A stretch of DNA of 34,187 bases from Halarsenatibacter sp964462585. Its GTDB lineage: Bacteria > Bacillota > Halanaerobiia > Halanaerobiales > Halarsenatibacteraceae. The notes beneath the pieces are model-generated. The model was not told where the DNA came from and searched no databases. It saw nothing but the letters and a program-made list of their open reading frames with translations. Below are positions 8,688-16,833 of the stretch, piece by piece (within the stretch, counting starts at the first letter, position 1; each line of letters starts with the position of its first letter). A program made the position numbers and the translations under genes. The stretch spans positions 1 through 34,187 of the forward strand of contig CAYXAK010000012.1 in NCBI GenBank assembly GCA_964462585.1, given 5' to 3'.

Positions 8688-9539
8688 ATGATTTTTGTGG
8701 ATATTAAACACTGCCGGCATAAGGCTCAGGGAGCCAGGACAGGTAATCTCTCTTTAAGAAAAGCCGGACTGATTTTTTCACTGCTGATTCTCTCAGCTCT
8801 GGTGGCACTGGTTCTGGGCCTGGGATTCAATCAGACTGCGGCAGCTGAAGAGCTTTCCGGTGAGGAGATCATGATTAGAGTCGATGACAATCAGTTCATG
8901 GCTTCAGCAAGAACAGAATCAGAGATGGTAATCATTGACCGCGATAGGGAGATCAAAAAGGAAATGGTCAGCTATGTGGAGAGCGATGGTGAGGTGACGA
9001 ACGCCCTGGCCGAGTTCACAAATCCCCGGGATAGAGGAACTCGCTATCTGCTTCTGGATGATGAGATGTGGATGTACTTTCCCGATGCCGAGGATCTGAC
9101 CAGGATCTCGGGCCATATGCTGGAACAGGGGATGATGGGCAGCGATTTTTCCTATCAGGATGCCCTGGAGATGGAGCAGCTGACCGAGCTTTACGAATTT
9201 GAGCTGGAGGAGGAGGATACCATAGATGACCGGCCCGTCTATGTCATCAAGGCCACCGCCCGCGAGGGTGAGGAGGTGGCCTATCATTCCCGCCGGCTCT
9301 GGGTAGATCAGGAGCGATATGTTGTGCTTGTGGAGGAGATGTATGCCCGTGATGGCAGGCTACTCAAAGAGATGGTGACAGAAGAGGTGGAGGAAATCCA
9401 GGAGGGCCGCTGGATGCCCACAGAGATGGTGATGGAGGATAAGCTGCGTGAGGACACGGAGACTATCTACAGACTGACGGAGATAGAGCTCGATTACGAT
9501 ATTCCCGAGGGCCTGCTTACGCTGGATGAGCTGCAGTAA
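8688..9539 (+). CDS. Exported LolA-like outer-membrane lipoprotein-sorting protein
   Basis: A 283-residue exported protein. The ATG at 8688 is preferred over in-frame upstream starts because AAAGGAGG (8672-8679) is 8 nt away. It has a long basic n-region, a hydrophobic core at about residues 27-48 and a probable signal peptidase site after Ala-Ala-Ala (51-53). The mature part resembles the LolA-type 'outer membrane lipoprotein-sorting protein' family: repeated beta strands with LLLDDEMWMYFPDAEDLTRI, then a segment around DDRPVYVIKATA and LWVDQERYVVLVEEMYARDG. LolA carries lipoproteins from LolCDE across the periplasm, and finding it after a LolD-like ATPase and two LolC-like permeases is what points to that role. 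A cell with this system needs an outer membrane. Confidence 0.75.
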   Translation: MIFVDIKHCRHKAQGARTGNLSLRKAGLIFSLLILSALVALVLGLGFNQTAAAEELSGEEIMIRVDDNQFMASARTESEMVIIDRDREIKKEMVSYVESDGEVTNALAEFTNPRDRGTRYLLLDDEMWMYFPDAEDLTRISGHMLEQGMMGSDFSYQDALEMEQLTELYEFELEEEDTIDDRPVYVIKATAREGEEVAYHSRRLWVDQERYVVLVEEMYARDGRLLKEMVTEEVEEIQEGRWMPTEMVMEDKLREDTETIYRLTEIELDYDIPEGLLTLDELQ

Positions 9540-9575
9540 TTTACAATTTTCAGACCTTACAGAACCACCAGATCT

Positions 9576-9601
9576 GCCGGGGCCATCCGGTCGGCCCCGG
9601 C
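9576..9601 (+). terminator. GC-rich hairpin between the lolA-like gene and the peptidase gene
   Basis: GCCGGGGCC (9576-9584) pairs perfectly with GGCCCCGGC (9593-9601) around an 8-base loop. No T-run follows, so it is a weak intrinsic terminator candidate or an mRNA-stabilising hairpin at the end of the five-gene operon. Confidence 0.45.
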
Positions 9602-9630
9602 TCAATCTATATAAAGAGGAGCAGATGAAG

Positions 9631-10793
9631 ATGACACTTACACAGCTGGAGGAAAGAATGCTGGCCCTGAATGAGAAGATGGAGTTAAAGCAGTTCGAGA
9701 ATTACTATCTGGATCAGAGTCATGATCTGGATATAATAAATGAGAGAATATTTGAGCTGTTATCGACCGCCAGCCCGGAATTCGAAACTGCCGGGAGAAA
9801 AGAGGAGGTCTTTAACTTTACATATTACCGTTATATGGTGGAGAACAGCCCGGAAGTAGCCGGTTTGAGAAACAGGCTGGATATCGGCCGGAGAAAAGAA
9901 GTGTATTTAGACGGTGATGCTGCTGTATCTGCCGGAAGCAACCGCCGGAGAGAGCTGGCGTTGAATATGAGAGATGATGTGATTGAGCTGATGAAAAGAC
10001 GCGATGAGAGGGCGAAAGGATTGGGCTTTGCCTCCTATCCAGATCTGATCTATCGCTGCAGCGAACTTGAGAGAGAAGAAGTGGAAGGCAGAGTTGAGAA
10101 TTATCTGGATAGCAATCTGGATACAGCCAATGAAATAATCGAAAAATACAATGAAAAATATGATATTGATTTAACCAGGGACAATTATTTCAATAAATTA
10201 AGGGAGCTTTTATCCTTTGCCGATAAAAGGGATCCCTTTCAGGAGATCAAAAAGTATTTTTCTGAGCTGGGATATGATGATTTGATCTCCTCAATAAATG
10301 TCTATGAACAGGATAAAATATCTGGAATTGTCATACCGGTTTCAATTCCTTATGATGTCCGTTTGCTGATAACACCTCTGGATTCTCTGTGGAAAATGAA
10401 GGTCTTTTATCACGAGTGCGGTCATGCCGCCAGTTATAGTTCAATTCAAGAGAAAGGTATTTACAGAATTGTGTCAACTTTTTATGATGAACTGATGGCG
10501 GTTTTATTTGAGAATATGGCCGGGGAAATATTTTTTGAGAGTAAAGAGAGGAAAATGTACGGTGAGTTTCAGCTTCTGGAATCGGTAAGATGTGGTTTGA
10601 GTTTCTTATTTGAAGCAGAGCTCTGGAATGTAGAGGTGTGGGATAATCCTGAGCAAGCAGAAGAATTATTCCGGCATTTTCAGCAGCAGCTCGATCTACC
10701 CGACCGGGAGGATTTTATGTGGGCTCTGGACACTTTCAGAAGCCTCGATCCCGTCTATATGCACAACTATGTTCTGGGGGAGATATACAGTCA
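9631..10793 (+). CDS. M3-like zinc metallopeptidase, 3' end lost in an assembly gap
   Basis: About 388 residues are readable before the N run. The ATG at 9631 has GAGGAG (9616-9621) 9 nt upstream; an in-frame ATG at 9625 is possible but its spacing is only 3. The zinc site is His261-Glu262-Cys-Gly-His265, within KVFYHECGHAASY, and Glu287 in YDELMAVLFENMA fits the third ligand, matching the E....LEN pattern of thimet oligopeptidase-type M3 enzymes. It has no signal peptide, so it is cytoplasmic, and its likely role is cleavage of small peptides. The N-terminal half is acidic, helical and unlike standard PepF, so assignment to M3A or M3B is uncertain. The C-terminal end of the fold is missing. 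Confidence 0.65.
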
Positions 10794-10893
10794 NNNNNNN
10801 NNNNNNNNNNNNNNNNNNNNNNNNNNNNNNNNNNNNNNNNNNNNNNNNNNNNNNNNNNNNNNNNNNNNNNNNNNNNNNNNNNNNNNNNNNNNN
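10794..10893. other. Assembly gap (100 N)
   Basis: A placeholder run of 100 N. The flanking bases do not overlap. It hides the 3' end of the peptidase gene, the promoter of the tup operon and most of the TupA signal peptide. Frames read across it are artificial. Confidence 0.95.
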
Positions 10894-11714
10894 CTGCAGG
10901 TGCAGTGCAGGCGGAGGCAGAAACCCTTACACTGGCCACAACCACCAGCACCGAGGATTCTGGACTGCTGGATGAACTTCTGCCTGTCTTTGAGGATAGA
11001 ACAGGCTATGATGTCGATGTCATTGCAGTGGGAACCGGTCAGGCTCTGGAGACAGGCCGCCGCGGCGATGCCGATCTGCTGCTGGTTCACGCCCCTGATC
11101 TGGAAAAGAAATTTGTAGAGGATGGTTATGGAGCTGACAGGTACTATATAATGAGCAATGACTTTATAATTGTTGGACCGACCGGAGACCCGGCCGGTCT
11201 TGCTGAACTGGAGACTGCAGAAGAGGCCCTGCACACCATCAGGGAAAAAGGAGAAGCAGGTGAGCTGATATTCAACTCACGTGGTGACGGATCGGGTACT
11301 CATTTCCAGGAGGAGCAGCTCTGGGATGCAGCAGAAATCAAAATGGAAGAAGAGGTAGAAGGCAGCAGCTGGTATAACAGTCTGGGACAGGGTATGGGCC
11401 CCACACTGATCACAGCCAATGAGATGCAGGCTTATACTCTTACGGACAGGGGTACCTTCCTTTCCATGCAGGATGAACTGAACAACCTGGAAGAGATATT
11501 TGCCGGTCCGGAGGAGCTGGATAATCCCTACAGCATCCTTCCCGTCAACCCCGATGAGTATGATGTTGATCATGAAGGTGCGATGAAATTCGTGGAGTTC
11601 TTTCAGGAGGAAGAGATTCAGAAGATGATCGGAGAATTTGGTGTGGAGGATTACGGTGAACCGCTCTTTCTGCCCGGCCTCCTCCAGCTGGACAGCACAT
11701 TATCTCAAACCTGA
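10894..11714 (+). CDS. tupA: Tungstate ABC transporter substrate-binding protein, 5' end lost in gap
   Basis: About 272 residues of the periplasmic tungstate-binding protein are readable. The start lies in the gap, and the visible sequence opens with AGAVQA, the end of a signal peptide with a signal peptidase I-type Ala-x-Ala site and no lipobox cysteine. TupA hallmarks: LATTTSTEDSGLLDELLPVF, VGTGQALETGRRGDADLLL (oxyanion-contacting Thr/Ser and Arg), NSRGDGSGTHFQEEQLWDAA, GQGMGPTL, YTLTDRGTF and the C-terminal FGVEDYGEPLF. These separate it from the molybdate protein ModA and the phosphate protein PstS. tupB and tupC follow. Tungstate import supports tungsten oxidoreductases common in anaerobes. 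Confidence 0.9.
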
Positions 11715-11741
11715 AAATATGTCATAGGTTTAATATCTATG

Positions 11742-11816
11742 GAGAGGGCTCCTCTTTCGTTAATTGTTTCGAGCCCCCCTTGAGACAATTATGGAGGGAG
11801 CCTTCTCTCTTTTTTT
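11742..11816 (+). terminator. Intrinsic terminator between tupA and tupB
   Basis: GAGAGGGCTCC (11742-11752) pairs over 11 bp with GGAGCCTTCTC (11797-11807), one G-U included, and seven T follow (11810-11816). Inside it a second stem pairs TAATTGTTTC (11761-11770) with GAGACAATTA (11782-11791). A competing pairing, GGGCTC (11746-11751) with GAGCCC (11771-11776), would break the outer stem. It probably lowers tupBC expression relative to tupA, and may be regulated. Confidence 0.75.
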
Positions 11817-11947
11817 GTCCCTTCTTTTTTCGCATAATTATTTCCAGATGTTTTTTATTTAATTATGCCAGCAAGGTGTTGATGAACAGATGAAATGAAA
11901 TCTTCACAGGAAACGACCAATAATTTGATCCGGGGGAGTCTTCTGAG

Positions 11948-12643
11948 ATGGATACACTAATTGAGGGATTTTCTGAAGCGCTGCTGCTGTTAATAAGACT
12001 TGATCCACAGGTGCTGGAAATTATCCTGCTTTCCCTGCGGGTGACAGGATCAGCCCTGTTTCTGTCGGTGATCATTGGAGTCCCTCTGGGCACAGTGATG
12101 GGAATGGTTGAATTTCCCGGCAAAAAAATCGTGACAGCGCTGCTCTATACCGGCATGGGTTTTCCCCCGGTTGTGATAGGGCTGTTTGTTTTCATTATGT
12201 TCTCCGCCAGCGGTCCTTTCGGCCAGCTGGGCTGGCTTTTTACGGCAAGAGCCATAGTAGTTGCCCAGACTATACTGTCCCTGCCGCTGGTCACCAGCTT
12301 TGTCATGACCTCGGTCATGAGCATCGATGATAATCTGATAAAACAGATGAAATCGCTGGGTGCAAGCAGAAAGCAGCTGTACTGGACGGTAATAAAAGAA
12401 GCCAGACTGGGAGCGGTTGTGGCGATCGCCGCCGGCTTCGGAGCAGTTATCTCCGAGGTGGGAGCTGTCATGCTGGTGGGAGGAAATATCGAAGGAAAGA
12501 CCAGGGTATTGACCACAGCAATAATGCTGGAAACCCGCCAGGGTAATTTCGGTCTTGCCCTTGCTCTGGGCATCATTCTGCTGATAATAGCCTTTATAAC
12601 CAATATGTTCATAATGAAATTCCAGCACAGGGAGATAAAATAA
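11948..12643 (+). CDS. tupB: Tungstate ABC transporter permease
   Basis: A 231-residue inner-membrane permease of the TupB/ModB type with about five spans. Evidence: VTGSALFLSVIIGVPLGTVM near the start, and the ATPase-coupling EAA loop MKSLGASRKQLYWTVIKEAR near residue 140, followed by GFGAVISEVGAVMLVGGNI and RVLTTAIMLETRQGNF, which are characteristic of TupB. GGGGGAG (11932-11938) is 9 nt before the ATG. It lies between tupA and tupC, one base from tupC, but is separated from tupA by 233 bases containing an intrinsic terminator. Length is normal for the family. Confidence 0.9.
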   Translation: MDTLIEGFSEALLLLIRLDPQVLEIILLSLRVTGSALFLSVIIGVPLGTVMGMVEFPGKKIVTALLYTGMGFPPVVIGLFVFIMFSASGPFGQLGWLFTARAIVVAQTILSLPLVTSFVMTSVMSIDDNLIKQMKSLGASRKQLYWTVIKEARLGAVVAIAAGFGAVISEVGAVMLVGGNIEGKTRVLTTAIMLETRQGNFGLALALGIILLIIAFITNMFIMKFQHREIK

Positions 12644-12644
12644 T

Positions 12645-13397
12645 ATGGAAAGCTCTGTCTACAGCGTGAAAAATCTGAGCAAAACATATGATGGCAAAGA
12701 GGTTTTAAACCTGGACGAATTTGAACTTCACCGGGGAGAAATTTTTGGGCTGGTTGGCCCCAGCGGGGCGGGAAAGAGCACATTTTTACGCCTGCTAAAT
12801 TTTCTGGAAAAACCGACCGGAGGGATCATCAGGTTTAACGGCCGGGAATATAATCGGGAAGAGCGGCCCGATCTGGAGACAAGGCGCAGGGTGACCACCG
12901 TATTTCAAAAGCCGGCTCTCATGAAATCTTCGGTGTGGAAAAATGTTATCTACCCTCTCAGGATACGCGATATTGAAATTGACGGTGAGCTGGAAAATAA
13001 AGTCGATAAATTGATATCAGATATCGGTCTCGGAGATCTGAAGTATAAAAGAGCCGATAAGCTTTCAGGTGGAGAGGCCCAGCGGGTGGCGGTGGCCCGG
13101 GCTTTAGTTTTTGAACCTGAGGTTCTGCTGCTCGATGAGCCGACTTCCAATCTGGATCCGACCAATATCAGCATCATAGAAGAGAAGATCGAACGGTACA
13201 GGGAAAAGACACATAAAGCAATTCTTTTTGTGACACACAACATATTTCAGGCCAGAAGGCTGGCTGACAGGGTGGGGCTGCTCCACAAGGGCTGTCTGAT
13301 AGAGGTTAAAGACCGGGAAACATTCTTTTCCTCACCGGAAAATGAACTGACAGAAAGATTTTTAGAAGGTGATCTGCTGCATGAGGAAACCTGCTAG
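12645..13397 (+). CDS. tupC: Tungstate ABC transporter ATP-binding protein
   Basis: A 250-residue ATPase. Walker A GPSGAGKST is at 38-46, signature LSGGE at 140-144, the Walker B/catalytic LLLDEPTSNLD at 161-171, and the H-loop motif is FVTHN. It has no C-terminal TOBE domain, as is normal for TupC and unlike ModC. AGGGAG (12629-12634) lies inside the end of tupB, 10 nt before the ATG, and one base separates the tupB stop from this start, so the two are translationally linked. It ends convergent with trpA of the minus-strand trp operon. Confidence 0.9.
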   Translation: MESSVYSVKNLSKTYDGKEVLNLDEFELHRGEIFGLVGPSGAGKSTFLRLLNFLEKPTGGIIRFNGREYNREERPDLETRRRVTTVFQKPALMKSSVWKNVIYPLRIRDIEIDGELENKVDKLISDIGLGDLKYKRADKLSGGEAQRVAVARALVFEPEVLLLDEPTSNLDPTNISIIEEKIERYREKTHKAILFVTHNIFQARRLADRVGLLHKGCLIEVKDRETFFSSPENELTERFLEGDLLHEETC

Positions 13398-13413
13398 CCA
13401 TATTTTTCTGCTG

Positions 13414-13442
13414 TGACCGCCATTTTGACCGCAATTGTGGTC
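13414..13442. repeat. Short repeats in the tupC/trpA convergent junction
   Basis: TGACCGC occurs twice (13414-13420 and 13426-13432). The second copy is part of an imperfect palindrome, GACCGCAATTGTGGTC (13427-13442). A separate pair, TTGAGCTT and AAGCTCAA, flanks a 20-base loop just beyond the trpA stop. Neither has a T-run, so a terminator role for the two converging operons is only possible. Confidence 0.3.
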
Positions 13443-13490
13443 GCTATTGTGCTGGATTTTGAGCTTATATATTATGCTTTTCTCTAAAGC

Positions 13491-14279
13491 TCAACCCTGG
13501 ATGGCTCTTTTAATTGATGTAACAAATGCTTCCACCTTCCGGTGCATTTTATCCTTGTCTTCGCTGTATCCATTTATAACCTCTATGATGGCACTCCCCA
13601 TTATCACGCCTTCTACATATTCGCTCACGGCAGCAGCTTTTTCGGGACCATCTATGCCGAAGCCCAGAGCCAGGGGCAGCTCAACCTCACCCCTCACTTT
13701 TTCTATATACTGTTCCAGTTTTTCAAAGGGTCCTTTTTTGTCTCCCGTAACACCCAGCAGTGAGACGCAGTATAGAAATCCAGCGCTCTTTTCGCCCAGA
13801 TAATTCAGGCGCGAGCTGTTCGTGTTTGGGGCAGCCAGCAGTATGCCGCTTACTCCACAATCCCTTAAATTCTCGTAAAAATCCGGATCTTCATCATAGG
13901 GCAGGTCCGGTACGATAACCCCGGCTGCACCAGCCCTTTCAAGATCGCGGACGAATCTTTCCCGACCGTAATTGATGATTGAGTTGTAGTATCCCATCAG
14001 CACCAGAGGTGTTTCCAGTTCACTGCTGACATCATCTGTTAGCTCGATTATCTTCTCCAGATCTGCCCCTGCCTCCAGAGCCCGCTGGCCGGCTTCCTGG
14101 ATCACCGGACCATCAGCCAGGGGGTCGGAGAAGGGTATTCCCAGCTCGATGATATCTGCTCCCGCTCTCTCCAGTGTGAATATCAGCTCTCTGGTGGTTT
14201 TCAGGTCAGGATCACCGGCGCAGATATATGGTATTAGAGCACTGTCTACTTCTTTGAAGACCTTTTTTATCTCTTTCAA
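13491..14279 (-). CDS. trpA: Tryptophan synthase alpha subunit
   Basis: A 262-residue TIM-barrel subunit that cleaves indole-3-glycerol phosphate to indole and glyceraldehyde-3-phosphate and passes indole to TrpB. The TTG start at 14279 is supported by GAGGAGG 7 nt upstream; the trpB stop overlaps it by 4 nt. Seen: PYICAGDPD; the catalytic Glu in DIIELGIPFSDPLADGP; the catalytic Asp segment PDLPYDED; the loop ending in GVTGDKK; and the phosphate-binding ALGFGID, then GVIMGSAII. It is the last gene of the trpEGDCFBA operon, in the canonical BA order. Length and motifs indicate a functional enzyme. Confidence 0.95.
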   Translation of the reverse strand: MKEIKKVFKEVDSALIPYICAGDPDLKTTRELIFTLERAGADIIELGIPFSDPLADGPVIQEAGQRALEAGADLEKIIELTDDVSSELETPLVLMGYYNSIINYGRERFVRDLERAGAAGVIVPDLPYDEDPDFYENLRDCGVSGILLAAPNTNSSRLNYLGEKSAGFLYCVSLLGVTGDKKGPFEKLEQYIEKVRGEVELPLALGFGIDGPEKAAAVSEYVEGVIMGSAIIEVINGYSEDKDKMHRKVEAFVTSIKRAIQG

Positions 14280-15454
14280 CTTTTATCCTCCTCCTCATTC
14301 TGCAGTGTGTTTATGTCTTTATCCCCCCGGCCGGAGAGATTTAAAACGACGATCTCTTCTTCATCCATATCAGGTATGAATTTAAGCCCCCAGGCCAGGG
14401 CATGGGCCGGCTCCAGTGCGGGTATGATTCCTTCCAGCTCGGACAGTAGATCCAGGGCCTCCAGCGCTTCTTCATCGGTGATGGCTTTGTATTCAGCACG
14501 GCCGCTATCTTTTAAGAAGCTGTGCTCGGGCCCCACACCGGGATAATCCAGACCTGCGGAGATGGAGTGAGCGTGAGAGATTTGACCCTGCCTGTTCTGC
14601 AGCAGAAAGGATTTGCTGCCGTGCAGCACACCGACGCTGCCGGCTGTGAGAGTCGAGGCGTGTTTGCCGGTTTCAATTCCCCGCCCGGCAGCCTCAACAC
14701 CGATCAGGCTCACCTCTTCCTCCTCAATAAATGGATAGAAGAGTCCCATGGCATTGCTGCCTCCCCCCACACAGGCCAGCAGACAGTCCGGCAGTCTTCC
14801 CTCTTTTTCCAGCATCTGTTCCTTCAGCTCCTCACCGATGATTTTCTGGAAATCACGGACTATCTCAGGATAGGGATGAGGGCCCACCACCGAGCCGATT
14901 ATGTAATGGGTGTATTCCACACCGGCCACCCAGTCCCTGATAGCTTCATTTGTGGCTTCTTTTAGGGTTTTAGTGCCCGTGTCTACCGGCACCACTTCCG
15001 CCCCCAGCTTCTTCATTTTATAGACATTCAGAGACTGTCTTTCCATATCCTCCCGGCCCATAAATACCTCGCACTCCAGGCCCGCTCTGGCTGCTGCCGT
15101 GGCGGTGGCCACACCATGCTGACCGGCCCCGGTTTCCGCGATAATTCTTTTCTTATTCATCCTTTCAGCCAGTAGTATCTGTCCCATAGTATTGTTGATC
15201 TTATGTGCACCTGTGTGGTTCAGGTCCTCACGCTTGATATAGACTCTGGCCCCGCCCAGCTCCTCGGTTAAATTTTCAGCGAAGTAGAGGGGGCTGGGGC
15301 GGCCGACGTAATCGGAGAGCGTCTCTTCCAGCTCCTGCTGGAATTCATCATCATCCTTTATGCTCTTATATTCCTTTTCCAGTTCAACGAGGGCTCCACG
15401 CAGGCTTTCTGGAACGAACTGGCCGCCAAATCTGCCATAATATTTATTTTCCAT
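14276..15454 (-). CDS. trpB: Tryptophan synthase beta subunit
   Basis: A 392-residue PLP enzyme that condenses indole with serine. The ATG at 15454 follows an AAAGGAG site; a GTG immediately upstream (15457) has slightly better spacing and is the alternative. It begins KYYGRFGGQFVPE as TrpB proteins do. It has the Schiff-base lysine in NHTGAHKINNTMGQ, the catalytic ETGAGQHGVATATA segment (the carboxylate-binding loop), the phosphate loop CVGGGSNAMG, and HSISAGLDYPGVGPEHS. This is the TrpB1 type that pairs with TrpA. Its start overlaps the end of trpF and its end overlaps the trpA start, so translation is coupled through the last three genes. Confidence 0.96.
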   Translation of the reverse strand: MENKYYGRFGGQFVPESLRGALVELEKEYKSIKDDDEFQQELEETLSDYVGRPSPLYFAENLTEELGGARVYIKREDLNHTGAHKINNTMGQILLAERMNKKRIIAETGAGQHGVATATAAARAGLECEVFMGREDMERQSLNVYKMKKLGAEVVPVDTGTKTLKEATNEAIRDWVAGVEYTHYIIGSVVGPHPYPEIVRDFQKIIGEELKEQMLEKEGRLPDCLLACVGGGSNAMGLFYPFIEEEEVSLIGVEAAGRGIETGKHASTLTAGSVGVLHGSKSFLLQNRQGQISHAHSISAGLDYPGVGPEHSFLKDSGRAEYKAITDEEALEALDLLSELEGIIPALEPAHALAWGLKFIPDMDEEEIVVLNLSGRGDKDINTLQNEEEDKS

Positions 15455-16070
15455 CACAGGTATTCTCCTTTATCTTTTTAAGTGTTGATGCCAGCAGTTC
15501 CGGGTCTTTGTATCCCGGAGAACGCTCTATACAGCTGTTCAAATCCACCGCTGGCGGTTTTAGTCGGGTTAGAGCTTCTTCGATGCTGTCCGGGCCCAGG
15601 CCGCCGGCCAGAATATAGGGGATATTCGGATCTGCTTCCTGCAGATGATCCCAGTCGAAGGCTCTGCCTGTGCCACCCCGTTTGTTTTTATTGCCGCTGT
15701 CAAAAAGAAAATAGTCGGCCATCGGGTAATTTTTTACTTCTTCCAGGTCTTCCCCGCAATTTACTGTTATGGCCTTAATAGTGCGGGGCCGGCATTTCTT
15801 CAGCTTTTCCGGGTTTTCCCGGCCGTGAAACTGAATAAAATCGAAAAGACCGGAGCTGTTTATGCGCTGGAGCTCCTGCCTGGAGGGGTTGACCACCACA
15901 CCCACACTGCTGACAAAAGGTGGCAGAATGCCGATCAATTTATCCGCCTCTGCCATGCTCACACGGCGGGGGCTTTCGGCCAGGATAAAACCGGCTGCAT
16001 CGATACCCACCTCTGCTATTTGCTCCAGGTTTTTTCTGTCGGTCAGGCCGCATACCTTAACTCTGACCAC
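15444..16070 (-). CDS. trpF: Phosphoribosylanthranilate isomerase
   Basis: A 208-residue TIM-barrel isomerase for the third tryptophan step. A GTG start at 16070 is preferred: a G-run (GGGGGG) lies 8 nt upstream, and the protein then begins VVRVKVCGLTD, placing the catalytic Cys of KVCGLT where the family has it. An open frame extends ten codons further to 16100 but has no ribosome site. Other motifs: GFILAESPRRVS, IQFHGRE, LFDSGNKNKRGGTGRAFDW with the catalytic Asp, and ILAGGLGPDSIEEAL. It overlaps the end of trpC by 14 nt and the trpB start by 11. It is separate from trpC rather than fused as in enteric bacteria. Confidence 0.93.
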   Translation of the reverse strand: MVRVKVCGLTDRKNLEQIAEVGIDAAGFILAESPRRVSMAEADKLIGILPPFVSSVGVVVNPSRQELQRINSSGLFDFIQFHGRENPEKLKKCRPRTIKAITVNCGEDLEEVKNYPMADYFLFDSGNKNKRGGTGRAFDWDHLQEADPNIPYILAGGLGPDSIEEALTRLKPPAVDLNSCIERSPGYKDPELLASTLKKIKENTCDGK

Positions 16071-16833
16071 TGCTGGATCCCCCCATCTTTCCGGCCTCAA
16101 GGAATGACCGGACCCTGGCGGCGGGATTTTCCGCCCGCATTAGGGCTTCCCCCACCAGAATGCCGTCAACGCCCAGGCCGGCCAGATATTTAACATCCTC
16201 CGGGCAGGATATGCCGCTTTCAGATATAACCAGGATATCCTCACTTCTTTCGTGCCGTTTTATCTCATCCAGCAGTTTTTCGGTGTTTTTCAGATCAACA
16301 GAAAAATCCTCGAGGTTGCGGTTATTTATGCCGATGATCTCAACGGGAACAGCCAGCGCCTTCTGGATATCCTCAGGTGAATGCACCTCCACCAGAGCTT
16401 CCATATTGAGCCGGCCGGCCAGCCGCAGAAGTTTTTCCAGTCTTTCTTTCTCAAGTATTTCTGCTATGAGGAGAATACAGTCTGCCCCCAGCAGCAGGCT
16501 CTGATATACCTGTATTTCGTCGATAATAAAATCCTTGCGCAGCAGGGGCAGCTCTGTCTCTGCTCTGACTTCTTTCAGAAGTTCTTCTCTGCCGGCAAAA
16601 AATGTTTCATCTGTGAGCACAGAGATGGCAGCAGCGCCGCCATTTTCATATGCGGCCAGCCGGTCCAGCGGAGAAAAATCTTCTGCTATCACACCTTTGC
16701 TGGGCGAGGCTTTCTTCAGCTCGGCTATTATGCTGAGACCCCTTTCCCTGAGTTTATGGCTCAGAGAAGCCCTTACCTCTTTGAGGCCGGCTATTTCTCT
16801 TTTTTTCTCCCTTAAGATTCTGTCTAAAATCAT
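16057..16833 (-). CDS. trpC: Indole-3-glycerol phosphate synthase
   Basis: A 258-residue TIM-barrel enzyme for the fourth step of tryptophan synthesis. Signature elements: SIIAELKKASPSKGVI with catalytic Glu and Lys, LPLLRKDFIIDEIQVYQ, LVEVHSPED, IIGINNRNLEDF, ISESGI and GILVGEALMRAENP. The ATG overlaps the trpD stop in an ATGA arrangement (16830-16833), a standard coupling signal, and its 3' end overlaps trpF. It is a monofunctional protein. No oddities. Confidence 0.95.
   Translation of the reverse strand: MILDRILREKKREIAGLKEVRASLSHKLRERGLSIIAELKKASPSKGVIAEDFSPLDRLAAYENGGAAAISVLTDETFFAGREELLKEVRAETELPLLRKDFIIDEIQVYQSLLLGADCILLIAEILEKERLEKLLRLAGRLNMEALVEVHSPEDIQKALAVPVEIIGINNRNLEDFSVDLKNTEKLLDEIKRHERSEDILVISESGISCPEDVKYLAGLGVDGILVGEALMRAENPAARVRSFLEAGKMGGSSSGQS

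Noticed and set aside
7382..8689. 435-codon antisense frame opposite the second FtsX permease
   Set aside because: His/Gln-rich translation with no recognisable domain and no ribosome site; the sense strand has a clear permease with operon context. It is a codon-bias shadow.
10719..11118. Frames crossing the N run between the peptidase and tupA
   Set aside because: The N length is a placeholder, so any frame continuing across it, including an apparent fusion of peptidase and tupA sequence, is artificial.
13440..13500. TTGAGCTT/AAGCTCAA inverted repeat as the trp operon terminator
   Set aside because: The loop is 20 bases long and neither strand has a following T-run.
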